Positions 7,786 to 18,569 of a stretch of 38,029 nt of DNA are shown piece by piece. The stretch is from CAXSDR01 sp964236445. Lineage in GTDB: Bacteria; Actinomycetota; Actinomycetes; Motilibacterales; Motilibacteraceae. The notes under the pieces are model-generated. The model was not told where the DNA came from. It did not search any database and was given only the letters and a program-made list of their open reading frames with translations. The stretch lies in NCBI GenBank assembly GCA_964236445.1, contig CAXSDR010000024.1:1-38029 (forward strand). Reading direction: 5' to 3'. The first letter of the stretch is position 1. Each line of letters begins with the position of its first letter. The translations under genes were made by a program, and so were the position numbers.

Positions 7786-8924
7786 CTGCGCACCGCCGGT
7801 GTCGCGTGCCCGCCGCCGGTGAACCGGTCGGCGCCGAAGGGACGAGCCAGCGGCGGCAGGACCCCGGTGAGCAACAGGTCGGCGATGATCGCGGCCGTGA
7901 CGGGCGCCAGCAGCACCCCGTTGCGGTGGTGACCGGTCGCCAGCACCAGCCCGGCGAGGCAGGTCGGCCCGAGCAGAGGCGCGTTGTCGGGCGTGCCCGG
8001 CCGCCACCGCGCGAGCGTCTCGACCAGCTCCAGCTCCGAGACGCCCGGCACGACCTCGATCGCGTCGCGCAGCAGCTCGTGCACAGCGCCCGCCGTGACG
8101 CGCGGGTCGAAGCCCAGCTCCTCGACGGTGGCGCCGACGACGAGGCCTGCGTCCCCGAGCGGCACGAGATAGACCGACCGGCCGCGCACCAGCGCGCGCA
8201 CGGTGCCCCGCAACAGCGCTTCCCCACCCAGGCGCAGGATCTGGCCTTTGACCGGTCGTACGGGCACGGCGTCCGCGGGCAGGCTCGGCAGGCCGCGGCT
8301 CCAGGCGCCCATCGCGAGCACGACGTGGCCACCCGTGAGTGCTGAGCCGTCGTCGCAGACCACGCCTGCGACTCGCCCCCCGGCCAGGAGCACGTCGGCA
8401 ACGCGGCGCGCGACCAGTTGGACACCCGCGTTGCGGGCGGCGGCCGTCAGCGCCGCGTGAAGGCCCCGCGCGTCGACGGAGTGGTCGCCCGTGACGTGCA
8501 CCCCGGCCCGCAGCCGGGTCGTCAGCGAAGGCTCCAGCCTGCGGCACTCCTGCGGACCGACGCGATGGGCGTCCAGCCCGAGCTCCGCCTGGAAGTCGTG
8601 ACTGCGCACCAACGCCACGACGTCGTCCTCGTCGAAGCCCACCATCAGCGTGCCCGCCGAGCGCAGGGCGACGGGCAGGGACGAGGCCTGCGTCAGCTCG
8701 GCGAGAAACGCCGGATAGAGGTCGAGCGACGCGCGGGCGAGGTCGAGCAGGGCCGCTTCGCCATAGGCGACCTCGGTCACGGGCGCGAGCATGCCGGCGG
8801 CGGCGTAGGACGCCCCACCGCCGGCATCGTGGTCGACGACGGCGACCGAGAGGCCTTGCTGCGCCAGGCGCCAGGCGACAGTCATACCGATGATGCCGCC
8901 GCCCGCAACCACCACGTCGGTCAT
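7782..8924 (-). CDS. thiO: Glycine oxidase ThiO
   Basis: A 380-residue FAD-dependent oxidase of the DAO family. The dinucleotide-binding motif GGGIIGMTVAWRLAQQG is at residues 8-24, followed by VVDHDAGGGASYAAAGMLAP, typical of ThiO. The C-terminal part has the FAD-contacting PVRPVKGQILRL, YLVPLGDAGLVVGATVEELGFD, and ARWRPGTPDNAPLLGP...ATGHHRNGVLLAP. It oxidises glycine to the imine used by ThiG, the aerobic alternative to ThiH. The ATG overlaps the thiE stop (ATGA). Cytosolic: no signal peptide beyond the nucleotide-binding hydrophobic strand. Confidence 0.95.
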   Translation of the reverse strand: MTDVVVAGGGIIGMTVAWRLAQQGLSVAVVDHDAGGGASYAAAGMLAPVTEVAYGEAALLDLARASLDLYPAFLAELTQASSLPVALRSAGTLMVGFDEDDVVALVRSHDFQAELGLDAHRVGPQECRRLEPSLTTRLRAGVHVTGDHSVDARGLHAALTAAARNAGVQLVARRVADVLLAGGRVAGVVCDDGSALTGGHVVLAMGAWSRGLPSLPADAVPVRPVKGQILRLGGEALLRGTVRALVRGRSVYLVPLGDAGLVVGATVEELGFDPRVTAGAVHELLRDAIEVVPGVSELELVETLARWRPGTPDNAPLLGPTCLAGLVLATGHHRNGVLLAPVTAAIIADLLLTGVLPPLARPFGADRFTGGGHATPAVRR

Positions 8925-9553
8925 GACAGCGACTCCAGCGGGTCGCCGAGAGCCAGGAGCAGGGCCCGTGTGGCGGCCGCGGGATCTGCGGCATCGGAGA
9001 CAGCCCCCACGACGGCGATCCCGTGGGCTCCTGCGGCGACGAGAGCAGGCACCCGGTCCAGGGTCACACCGCCGATGGCGATCACGGGCACGGCAACGCT
9101 CGCGGCCACCGCCGCGACGCCCTCCGGACCGATGGCGTCGGGCAGGCCGCTCTTGGTCGTGGTGGCGTAGGCGGGGCCTACCCCGAGATAGCTGGCGCCT
9201 TCGGCGACGAGCAGGGCACCGAGGACCGGCTCTCGCGCAGTGCCGCCGATGAGGTGGTGCGGGCCGGCGACGCGCCGGGCGGCGGCCAGTGGCAGGTCGT
9301 GCGCCCCGAGGTGCGTGCCGTCGGCGCCGACCGCCAGCGCGATGTCGAGCCGGTCGTCGACCACGCACGTCGCGCCCGCTGCGCGACACGCCTGGGCGAC
9401 GCGGCCGGCGAGATCGTGCAGCTCACGGTCGGTGCAGTCCTTCGCGCGCACCTGGACGAGGCGCGCGCCGGCCGACAGTGCCGCCTGGACGATCGTCATG
9501 GTGTCGCGGCCTGCCCGCGTGTCCGTCAGCACGTGCAGCCGGGCGAGGGTCAC
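8921..9553 (-). CDS. thiE: Thiamin phosphate synthase ThiE
   Basis: A 210-residue TIM-barrel enzyme that couples HMP-PP and thiazole phosphate to thiamin phosphate. It has the diagnostic motifs absent from the tenI-like copy: LVQVRAKD near 33, CVVDDRLDIALAVGADGTHLGAHDLP, IGGTARE (in place of the more common G.S.H), YLGVGPAYATTTKSG for the pyrophosphate, and PVIAIGGVTLDRVPALVAAGAHGIAVVGAV for the phosphate. It starts at GTG overlapping the transporter stop (GTGA) and is coupled to thiO at its end. This is the operon's true synthase. Confidence 0.95.
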   Translation of the reverse strand: MTLARLHVLTDTRAGRDTMTIVQAALSAGARLVQVRAKDCTDRELHDLAGRVAQACRAAGATCVVDDRLDIALAVGADGTHLGAHDLPLAAARRVAGPHHLIGGTAREPVLGALLVAEGASYLGVGPAYATTTKSGLPDAIGPEGVAAVAASVAVPVIAIGGVTLDRVPALVAAGAHGIAVVGAVSDAADPAAATRALLLALGDPLESLS

Positions 9554-10923
9554 GTCCCGGTCACCGCGCGTCGCCGGTCACGCAGCGAGCCGGGCACGAC
9601 CAGGGCCACCGTCACGACCGACGCCACCGCCAGGCTGACCAGCGACGCCGACCACCCGTTGGTCGCGCTGATGCCGAGGTCGTGCTGACGGGCGGACCAC
9701 CACGACGTCCAGCCCGCGAAGCCGGAGCCGAAATAGGTGGGCAGCGTCAGCTGGTAGGCCACGAACCCCAGCGTCCACGGCACCAGCAGGGAAAGCCGCG
9801 CCGGCGCATCCTCCGACACGTCCCAGCTGCCGCGGGGCACGAGGTGGTAGGCGACGACGAATACGCCTGCGAGCGGCACGAACACCGCTCCGATGAGCAG
9901 GAGGAACGGCTCGTAGGACGCGATGTCGACGGTCAGCGCCAGCACGGTGGCGAGGCCACCGACGGCTGCGGCGAGTACGCGCCGGTCGACGCGGCTCGCG
10001 ACGTTCTGCGCCGACACCGCGGTGGAGTAGATGTTGGCGAAGGCCTCGTCCACTTCGAGCACCCCCAGGACGAACACGGCGAGCGCGCCCAGCGGCACGG
10101 CGAGCAGCGCGCCGACGACATCGAGTCCCGAGGCGCCATAGGCCGCGAGAGCCAGCACGCCGAGGAAGAAGAAGGCGGCGCTGGTCACGGCATAACCGGC
10201 GGCCGTTCCCAGGAAAGCCGTCCGCTTCGTACGCGCGTGGCGCGTGTAGTCGGCGGCGAGCGGGAACCACGAGACGGGCAGGGCGATCACCACGTCGACA
10301 GACGTCCAGAACGAGGTGGCCCCACCGTCGGTGACCGGGGCCAACGGATGACCGAGGACGCGTGCGAACAGATAGACGGTGGCGGCGATCGCGGCCCACA
10401 CCGCATAACGGCCGAGTACGCGCATCACGCCGAGGGGACGCATCGCCATCGCCGTCGCGATCACGCCCGCCGCGAGGACGAACGGCCAGCGCGGCGACCC
10501 GAGTGCGCGCGATGCCGCCTCGGCGATGATGACGATCTCGAACGTCGCCCAGCCGACGCACTGGGCGATGTTCAGAGCTGTCGGCAGCGCCGACGCCCGA
10601 CGCCCGAGCAGTCCGCGCAGCATGACCATCGCCGGCACGCGCTCCGTGGCGGCCGGCGCGGCGGTCAGTCCGAGGAGCACCGAGCCGAGGACCGCGCCTA
10701 CGACGATGGCGAGCAGCGACATGGCGAGCGAGCGGCCGGGAAGCACGACGTAGGACGCCGCGACCGGAAGCAGCAGGCTGATGCCGAGGTTGGCCCAGAG
10801 CCCGAAGGTGGCGCGGAGCCCTTCGGTGCCGACGGGCAGCTCAGCGAGGGTCAGGGGGGCTTCGCTGTTGAGCGCACCGGAGTTCGCGGTGGGCTCGACC
10901 GAGGGGGCAGTGGACGTGCTCAC
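9550..10923 (-). CDS. cytX: NCS1-family transporter, probable HMP permease CytX
   Basis: A 457-residue polytopic membrane protein of the nucleobase:cation symporter-1 family, with about 12 hydrophobic segments. Recognisable parts include LWANLGISLLLPVAASYVVL (helix 1 with the Asn of NCS1 proteins), NIAQCVGWATFEIVIIAEAA (helix 3), and PVSWFPLAADYTRHARTKRTAFLGTAAGY. As the first gene after a TPP riboswitch and before thiE, it is most likely the hydroxymethylpyrimidine importer called CytX rather than cytosine permease CodB. It starts at GTG behind GGGAGAG. With thiC absent from this operon, uptake may matter for the pyrimidine half of thiamin. Confidence 0.88.
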   Translation of the reverse strand: MSTSTAPSVEPTANSGALNSEAPLTLAELPVGTEGLRATFGLWANLGISLLLPVAASYVVLPGRSLAMSLLAIVVGAVLGSVLLGLTAAPAATERVPAMVMLRGLLGRRASALPTALNIAQCVGWATFEIVIIAEAASRALGSPRWPFVLAAGVIATAMAMRPLGVMRVLGRYAVWAAIAATVYLFARVLGHPLAPVTDGGATSFWTSVDVVIALPVSWFPLAADYTRHARTKRTAFLGTAAGYAVTSAAFFFLGVLALAAYGASGLDVVGALLAVPLGALAVFVLGVLEVDEAFANIYSTAVSAQNVASRVDRRVLAAAVGGLATVLALTVDIASYEPFLLLIGAVFVPLAGVFVVAYHLVPRGSWDVSEDAPARLSLLVPWTLGFVAYQLTLPTYFGSGFAGWTSWWSARQHDLGISATNGWSASLVSLAVASVVTVALVVPGSLRDRRRAVTGT

Positions 10924-10932
10924 GAGCTCGCT

Positions 10933-11025
10933 CTCCCTACGCCGGCATTATCCGGACAGGTTCAAGCGGTCGGCGGCCGTTGCAGCCACCCTCTCAGCCC
11001 GGTCGTCCGAGCTCCCGCACCACAG
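10933..11025 (-). ncRNA. TPP riboswitch (THI element)
   Basis: Read on the minus strand, the region contains the conserved core of the thiamin pyrophosphate aptamer: CTGAGAGGGTGGC (matching the GCTGAGA pyrimidine-sensor bulge), then CTTGAACCTGTCCGG (GAACCTGATCxGG), then ATAATGCCGGCGTAGGGAG. The last element ends about 10 bases before the cytX GTG, and its GGGAGAG overlaps the ribosome site, so control is probably at translation initiation: TPP binding would hide the site. I see no poly-U terminator. It would repress the whole thi operon when TPP is plentiful. Confidence 0.95.
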
Positions 11026-11137
11026 GAGAGCAGCCTAGCTGCCGGCGCGTGGCAGTGGTTGACCACCGTCGACCGCGACCCCCCACCTGCACTGGGCCGA
11101 CACCGTCACACGCATCCTCACCGCCAGGTCATGACGG

Positions 11138-11160
11138 CTTGACACAGGGTGGGGGTCAAG
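11138..11160 (-). promoter_or_regulatory. Inverted repeat in the presumed thi promoter region
   Basis: CTTGAC and GTCAAG form a 6-base inverted repeat with an 11-base spacer, about 115 bases upstream of the riboswitch start. On the minus strand the left arm contains TTGACC, which could serve as a -35 hexamer. Between here and the riboswitch there is no gene I can support. Weak evidence: it may be only the promoter of the thi transcript. Confidence 0.25.
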
Positions 11161-11314
11161 AGGGTGGCCAAGTCGGCGGCTACGAGAACTCCTCAGCGCC
11201 GGGTGATCGCTAGACTCCGCCGCCATACCGGTGCGTGACAAGGACACCGTCTCTCGAGGCGTGCTTGACGCCAGCAGCGAAAGCGCGGCGCTCGACGCGT
11301 GGCTGGCGCAGGAT

Positions 11315-13867
11315 CTAGAGGCGCGGGTCCACCGGCTCCGACTCCAACGCGAGAACCGCGAAGACGCACTCGTGCACCTTCCACAGCGGCTCGTCACCGG
11401 CAAGGCGGTCGAGCGCCTCGAGGCCGAGGGCGTATTCGCGTTGGGCGAGCGACCGCTTGTGTCCGAGGCCGCGCTGGCGCAGCCGCGAGAGATTCGCAGG
11501 CTCGGTGTAGTCGGGGCCGTAGATGATGCGCAGATATTCGCGCCCGCGAACCTTCAGCCCGGGCTGCGCTACACCCTTGCGACCGCGCGTCAGGTTGGCG
11601 GCAGGCTTGACCACCATGCCCTCGCCGCCGGCGTCGGTCAGCTCCTGCCACCACGTCACGGCCGTCGCCACGCAGGCCTGATCGGTCGTGTCGACCCAGA
11701 GCCGGCGCGTCGGCGCGATGAGCTCAGGGTCTGCGGCGACGAGCCGGTCCGCGAGGTCGAGGTGCCAGCGGTGCTCGCGCTCGGCATGTGACGCACCCTG
11801 CGACGCGAGCAGCTGGAACGGGGCGAGGCGTACGCCGGTCAGCCCGTCGGTCGGCCAGCAGTAGCGGCGGTAGGCATCGGTGAACGATGCGGCATTGGCC
11901 TCACGCGCACGGGTGCGGTCGAGCATCGCGGCGACATCGCGCCCGGCAGCAGCCGCCTGCTCGAGCACCTCGACAGCGACCGGCAGCGACGCGCGGGCCG
12001 CCGCACCGACGGCGGCGTACTGCTGGCGCAGCAGCTTCTCCGCCTTGGCGCTCCACGGCAGCAGCTCGGCGTCGAACAGCAGCCACGACGTGGCGAGCTC
12101 GTCGAAGAGTCCTGCCTGCTCTGCGTCGGCCGCCAGTCTCACGACCAGCTCTCGGGTGAGGTCGGGGTCGAAGAACGAGCGGCCGGTGCGGGTCCACACC
12201 GCGCCCTGCGAACCGTCGGCGATGCCGAACCGCTCGCCTGCATCGGCCGCCGACCGGCAGATCAAGGCGACCGCACGCGAGCCCATGTGCTTCTCCTGGC
12301 AGACGACCGCGTCGACCCCGTCGGTTCGGTAGGCCTCGAACGCCTGGTCAGGGTGCTCCAGCAAGGTCTCGCGCGTCGACGTGGCCACCGGGCTCATGGT
12401 CGGCGGGAGGTAGACGAGCCACCGTGGGTCGATCGCGAAGCGGCTCATGACTTCGAGCGCGGCGGCGGCGTTCTCCTCGCGCACACTGATGCGTCGCTCG
12501 TGCCGCGTCTCGATCACGCGTTTGCCGAGAACGTCGCTGATGTCGAGCACGTCGTCCTCGCGGGGCGAGGGGTCTTCCTCGACCGCAGCGGGGAAGGGAC
12601 GCGCGGGTGCGTAGTGGACCTCGGTCGCGGGCACCGACACGGTCTCGCGTTCGGGATAGCGCACGGCCGTGAGCCCACCACCGAAGACGCAGCCGGTGTC
12701 CACGCAGAGTGTGTTGTTGACCCACTCCGGGGTGGGGACAGGCGTGTGGCCATAGACGACCACAGCCCGACCCCGGTAGTCCCGCGCCCACGGATAGCGC
12801 ACCGGCAGGCCGTAGTCGTCGGTCTCACCGGTCGTCTCGCCATAGAGGCAGAACGCGCGTACGCGGGCTGACGCCCGCCCGTGGTAGCGCTCGATCAGAC
12901 CGGCGTGAGACACGACCAGGCGTCCGTCGTCGAAGACGTAGTGGGAGATCAGCTTGTCGAGGAAGGTCTCCACCCTTGCGCGGAACTCCGGCGGCTCGGC
13001 CGCCAGCTGGGAGAGCGACTCGGGCAGACCGTGGGTCAGCTGGACCGTGCGGCCCTGCAGTGCACGCAGCAGCTTGCTCTCGTGGTTGCCTGAGACGCAG
13101 AAGGCGTCACCCGCGGCGACCATGCCCATGACGAGACGCAGCACGCCAGGCGTGTCGGGTCCGCGGTCGACGAGGTCACCGACGAACCCGGCTCGACGCA
13201 CGGGGTGATGCGCACCGGTTGCTCGACCCAGCTCGTCGCGCGCGAGGTCGTAGCCCAGGCCGACAAGCAGCTGTTCGAGCTCGACGCGACAGCCGTGCAC
13301 ATCACCGATGATGTCGAACGGCCCCGAGTCGTCGCGCCGGTCGTTGTAGAGCTTGGTGCGCGAGACGACGGATCCTGCTGCGGCATCGCTGTCGCTCAGC
13401 ACATGCACCGTGCGAAAGCCCTCACGCTGCAAACCCTTCATGCCCCGTCGCAGCTGGTCGCGCTGGCGACGGATCACCTGGGGCCCGAACGTACGGTCGG
13501 GCCGAGCCTCGTTGCGGGAGATGCAGACCCGTTCGTCGATGTCGAGGACGATCGCCACCGGGAGCGCGTCGTGCGCGCGCGCGAGCTCGACCAGGTGTTT
13601 TCGCGCATCGGGCTGCACATTGGTCGCGTCGATGACTGTCAGTCGTCCCGCGGCCAGGCGTTTGCCCGCGATGTAGTGGAGGAGCTCGAACGCGTCCTTC
13701 GTCGCCGACTGGTCGTTCTCGTCGTCCGAGACCATGCCCCGGCAGACGTCCGACGAGATGACCTCCGTGGAACGGAAGTGAGTGCGCGCGAACGTCGACT
13801 TGCCCGAGCCGCTCACGCCGATCAGGACAACGAGGCACAGTTCAGGGATTCTCAGTTCTGGTGTCAT
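11315..13867 (-). CDS. pnkp: Polynucleotide kinase-phosphatase-ligase Pnkp (RNA repair)
   Basis: An 850-residue three-domain RNA repair enzyme, close to the about 870 residues of the Clostridium thermocellum protein. Residues 1-170: 5'-kinase with P-loop GVSGSGKST (17-25). Residues about 180-480: calcineurin-like 2',3'-phosphatase with GDVHG (188-192), GDLVDRGPD, GNHE and a distal SHAG / YGHTP. Residues about 500-850: adenylyltransferase (ligase-like) with the nucleophilic Lys in QEKHMGS (K526) and a downstream VVKP. It heals and seals broken RNA, together with Hen1, which 2'-O-methylates the repaired 3' end so that ribotoxins cannot recut. The ATG overlaps the hen1 stop (ATGA). Frames extending further upstream run into hen1 and are not real. 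Confidence 0.95.
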   Translation of the reverse strand: MTPELRIPELCLVVLIGVSGSGKSTFARTHFRSTEVISSDVCRGMVSDDENDQSATKDAFELLHYIAGKRLAAGRLTVIDATNVQPDARKHLVELARAHDALPVAIVLDIDERVCISRNEARPDRTFGPQVIRRQRDQLRRGMKGLQREGFRTVHVLSDSDAAAGSVVSRTKLYNDRRDDSGPFDIIGDVHGCRVELEQLLVGLGYDLARDELGRATGAHHPVRRAGFVGDLVDRGPDTPGVLRLVMGMVAAGDAFCVSGNHESKLLRALQGRTVQLTHGLPESLSQLAAEPPEFRARVETFLDKLISHYVFDDGRLVVSHAGLIERYHGRASARVRAFCLYGETTGETDDYGLPVRYPWARDYRGRAVVVYGHTPVPTPEWVNNTLCVDTGCVFGGGLTAVRYPERETVSVPATEVHYAPARPFPAAVEEDPSPREDDVLDISDVLGKRVIETRHERRISVREENAAAALEVMSRFAIDPRWLVYLPPTMSPVATSTRETLLEHPDQAFEAYRTDGVDAVVCQEKHMGSRAVALICRSAADAGERFGIADGSQGAVWTRTGRSFFDPDLTRELVVRLAADAEQAGLFDELATSWLLFDAELLPWSAKAEKLLRQQYAAVGAAARASLPVAVEVLEQAAAAGRDVAAMLDRTRAREANAASFTDAYRRYCWPTDGLTGVRLAPFQLLASQGASHAEREHRWHLDLADRLVAADPELIAPTRRLWVDTTDQACVATAVTWWQELTDAGGEGMVVKPAANLTRGRKGVAQPGLKVRGREYLRIIYGPDYTEPANLSRLRQRGLGHKRSLAQREYALGLEALDRLAGDEPLWKVHECVFAVLALESEPVDPRL

Positions 13868-15300
13868 GCGGAGGATCCCTTGCTGAACACGGCGAGCTGG
13901 GTGGGTGCGCCGACAACCGGATCCTCGATGCCCACGGGTGAGAACGATGCGGCATAGCCGTAGGTTCCGGCGACACGCTCGGCCCACGACCGGAACTCGG
14001 CGCGGGTCCATTCGAAGCGGTGGTCGTGGTGCCGGCGATCCCCGGCGGGCAGCGTCTCGAAGCGCGCGTTGTGCTCCACGTTGGGGGTGGTGACGATGAC
14101 GGTTCGCGGCGCCGCGTGGCCGAACACCGCTCGCTCGAGCGCACCGAGCCGCGTGAGGTCGACGTGCTCGATGACCTCCATCAGCACCGCCGCATCGAGC
14201 CCGATGAGACGTTCGTCGCGATAGGTCAGCGACGACTGGAAGAGCTGCAGCCTGTCGCGCTGGCGCGGGCTCATCTCGTCGACATGCAGCCGCCTGGCGG
14301 CGATCTGCAGGGCGCGTGACGAGACGTCGATCGCGACGACCCGGTCGATGCCGGGGTTCGCGAGGAGCTCGCGCACGAGTGTGCCCTCGCCGCAGCCGAA
14401 GTCGCCGACCGTGCGGGCGCCGCAGGCGCGTACGGCCGACATCACCGCGTCACGACGCAGCTCGGCCAACGACGCGGACCGCACGGGCGCTGCGACATCG
14501 CCCTCGGTGTCGACCGTTTGGACGGCGTTGTCCACGTCGTCGGGGTCGGTGTCGTCGACCTCCGCCAGGCGGGCAAGGGCCGAAGTTGTCAGCTGGCGTC
14601 GGTGGGCGAGGTAGCGCCGCGTGATCAGCTCACGGTCCGGGTGGGACGAGAGCCACGTGCCGCCCGCGCGCAGGAGCTTGTCCACCTCGTCGGTGCTCAC
14701 CCAGTAGTGCTTGGCGTCGTCGAGGACCGGTAGCAGCACATAGAGGTGGTTCAGGGCGTCGGCGAGGCGTACGTCGCCACACAGGGTCACGTCGAGAAAG
14801 TCCGAGTTGCCCCAGGCAGCGAACTGCGGGTCGAGCGGCGTGCGCGTCACCTCGACGGACCAGCCGAGCGGCTCGAACACCCGCCGGGCGAGATCGTGAC
14901 CGTCGGCGCCACCTCGGCAGGTGAGTGCGGGAATGCGGATCTCGAGCGGGATGGCGTGGGCGGCCAGCTCGGGCCGCGCATCGCAACGACCCGTCAACGC
15001 CGTGCGGAACACGTCCTTGAGCGCCATGGCGAGCATGCTCGACGAAGCGTAGGGCCGGTCGTTGACGTACTGCCCGAGGGCGAATCCCTCGCTGGACGGG
15101 CCCGAGCGACCGCGCACGAGAGCGATCGGGTCCACCTCGAGCAGCAACGCCACGGTGCAGCGTTCGTCGGTGACCTCGGGATAGAACACGTGGGCGGCAC
15201 CGACGGACACGTCGAACGACTGCACCCGGGCCGGGTGCTTGTGGAGCAGGAAGCCGAGCTCGCCTGCGGGCCTGTGGGTGGTGGACAAGGTCAGCAGCAC
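13864..15300 (-). CDS. hen1: RNA 3'-terminal ribose 2'-O-methyltransferase Hen1
   Basis: A 478-residue bacterial Hen1. The N-terminal half (MLLTLSTTHRPAGELGFLLH start, residues 1-240) is the bacterial-specific domain that activates Pnkp ligation. The C-terminal half is the SAM methyltransferase: GDFGCGEGTLVRELL, then the Mn-binding MEVIEH (E375, E378, H379), TTPNVEHN and HHDHRFEWTRAEF supplying the last His. The GTG at 15300 is chosen because the family begins exactly at MLLT. The gene lies 125 bases downstream of the catalase in the same direction and is coupled to pnkp. The pair is a known RNA repair cassette; the source of RNA damage is not visible here. Confidence 0.94.
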   Translation of the reverse strand: MLLTLSTTHRPAGELGFLLHKHPARVQSFDVSVGAAHVFYPEVTDERCTVALLLEVDPIALVRGRSGPSSEGFALGQYVNDRPYASSSMLAMALKDVFRTALTGRCDARPELAAHAIPLEIRIPALTCRGGADGHDLARRVFEPLGWSVEVTRTPLDPQFAAWGNSDFLDVTLCGDVRLADALNHLYVLLPVLDDAKHYWVSTDEVDKLLRAGGTWLSSHPDRELITRRYLAHRRQLTTSALARLAEVDDTDPDDVDNAVQTVDTEGDVAAPVRSASLAELRRDAVMSAVRACGARTVGDFGCGEGTLVRELLANPGIDRVVAIDVSSRALQIAARRLHVDEMSPRQRDRLQLFQSSLTYRDERLIGLDAAVLMEVIEHVDLTRLGALERAVFGHAAPRTVIVTTPNVEHNARFETLPAGDRRHHDHRFEWTRAEFRSWAERVAGTYGYAASFSPVGIEDPVVGAPTQLAVFSKGSSA

Positions 15301-15425
15301 AACTGGTCATGGTGGCAGGTCGGCGTCGGCGTGTCTGCCTGTTTTGCCAGTCGAGCGCAGCTCAGCCCGGACTTCCATGTGTTCCAGCGGGCGGGCGGTG
15401 CTTTGAGACATGGCGGGTTCGGCTG

Positions 15426-17654
<2,229 letters not shown>

Positions 17655-17710
17655 CTCAGCGCCAATCTGCGAAAGCTTCTGCGGTTGCGCGGAACGCTAC
17701 AACCCGGAAT

Positions 17711-17722
17711 TTGTCCGGACAA
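17711..17722. promoter_or_regulatory. Perfect 12-base palindrome between divergent genes
   Basis: TTGTCCGGACAA is a perfect palindrome about 57 bases upstream of the catalase start and about 95 bases upstream of the opposite gene. Position and symmetry suit an operator for a dimeric repressor; the TTGTnnnnACAA form is like sites of GntR-family regulators, but the protein is unknown. Confidence 0.4.
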
Positions 17723-17817
17723 CTCATGATTTGCTCCGGTTCTCCCGGGTAGTTCAGCCGACGCTAGGCGAGTCCTTCGCCGCTACGCTCGCGGAACTCC
17801 GACCGAGGGGAACCGCA

Positions 17818-18546
17818 ATGGCTCGCCGCTACAACCCGCCGCCCAACTGGCCGCAGCCTCCTGCCGGTTGGACGCCGCCACCAGGCTGGCAGCCCGACCC
17901 CTCATGGGGTCCGCCGCCACCGGGCTGGCAGCTATGGGAAACAGACGGTGCCAGCAGCAAGAAGCTCGTCATCGGCGGGCTCATCCTGGGGTTTCTGCTG
18001 CTGGGCGGCTGTGCCGCCGTGGGAGTCGGCGTGCTCGTCGCCCGCTCGGGTGGAAGTTCGGACTCGTCCTCCGTCGCCGCGCCGATCCCGTCGACGCCGG
18101 ACACCCCGGACGCGACCACGGAGCAGCCGCCCGCGCAGGGCCCGAGTGAGCCTCCCGAGCCCACGGCGTCAGTGATGAGCACCGCGCCGGGGTCCGCCGC
18201 TGGCACCCAGCCGCAACCCGCGACAGGTCTTTCCGCCGGTGACCAGGCCATCTGCGCCGACGTCGCCACCCAGGTCGGGTCGATGGGGCGGGTCCTGATC
18301 GGCCTGGGCAGCGGCACGACCACCTCCGCCGAGGCCGGGGTGGCTCTGAACAAGACCGCACGACGGATGCAGGCAGCGTCATCGCACGCGCAGTCGTCGC
18401 GGCTGCGGACCTCGCTCTCGGCGTCGGCCGCCGCGCTGTCGCGGCTGCGGACAGCGCTCGTGAGCGGCGGGACGACCGGGCTGCAGACTTCGAGCGTCAC
18501 GGCCACGGCCAAGCTTCGCGACTTCCAGCATGCGTGCGGCGGCTGA
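17818..18546 (+). CDS. Pro/Trp-rich single-pass membrane protein of unknown function
   Basis: A 242-residue protein. Residues 1-40 are a cytoplasmic proline-rich segment with repeated P-P-x-x-W motifs (NWPQPPAGW, TPPPGWQP, WGPPPPGWQLW). Residues about 50-75 are one transmembrane helix preceded by KK, giving an N-in orientation. Residues 80-145 are a Ser/Pro/Thr/Ala-rich extracytoplasmic stalk, and the last 100 residues are a small Ala/Ser/Arg-rich helical domain with two Cys (AICADV and FQHACGG) that could form a disulfide. Such N-terminal PPGW segments are common in actinobacterial membrane proteins and may act as protein-interaction tails. The ATG at 17818 follows GAGGGG. I do not recognise the C-terminal domain. 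Confidence 0.75.
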   Translation: MARRYNPPPNWPQPPAGWTPPPGWQPDPSWGPPPPGWQLWETDGASSKKLVIGGLILGFLLLGGCAAVGVGVLVARSGGSSDSSSVAAPIPSTPDTPDATTEQPPAQGPSEPPEPTASVMSTAPGSAAGTQPQPATGLSAGDQAICADVATQVGSMGRVLIGLGSGTTTSAEAGVALNKTARRMQAASSHAQSSRLRTSLSASAAALSRLRTALVSGGTTGLQTSSVTATAKLRDFQHACGG

Positions 18547-18569
18547 CGTCGTCGGTGGCCGCGCCGCGC

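Noticed and set aside
11231..11791. Plus-strand ORF near the 3' end of pnkp, with TAGACT upstream
   Set aside because: Most of it is antisense to the well-supported pnkp gene and it matches no family I know; the hexamer lacks a fitting -35 element.
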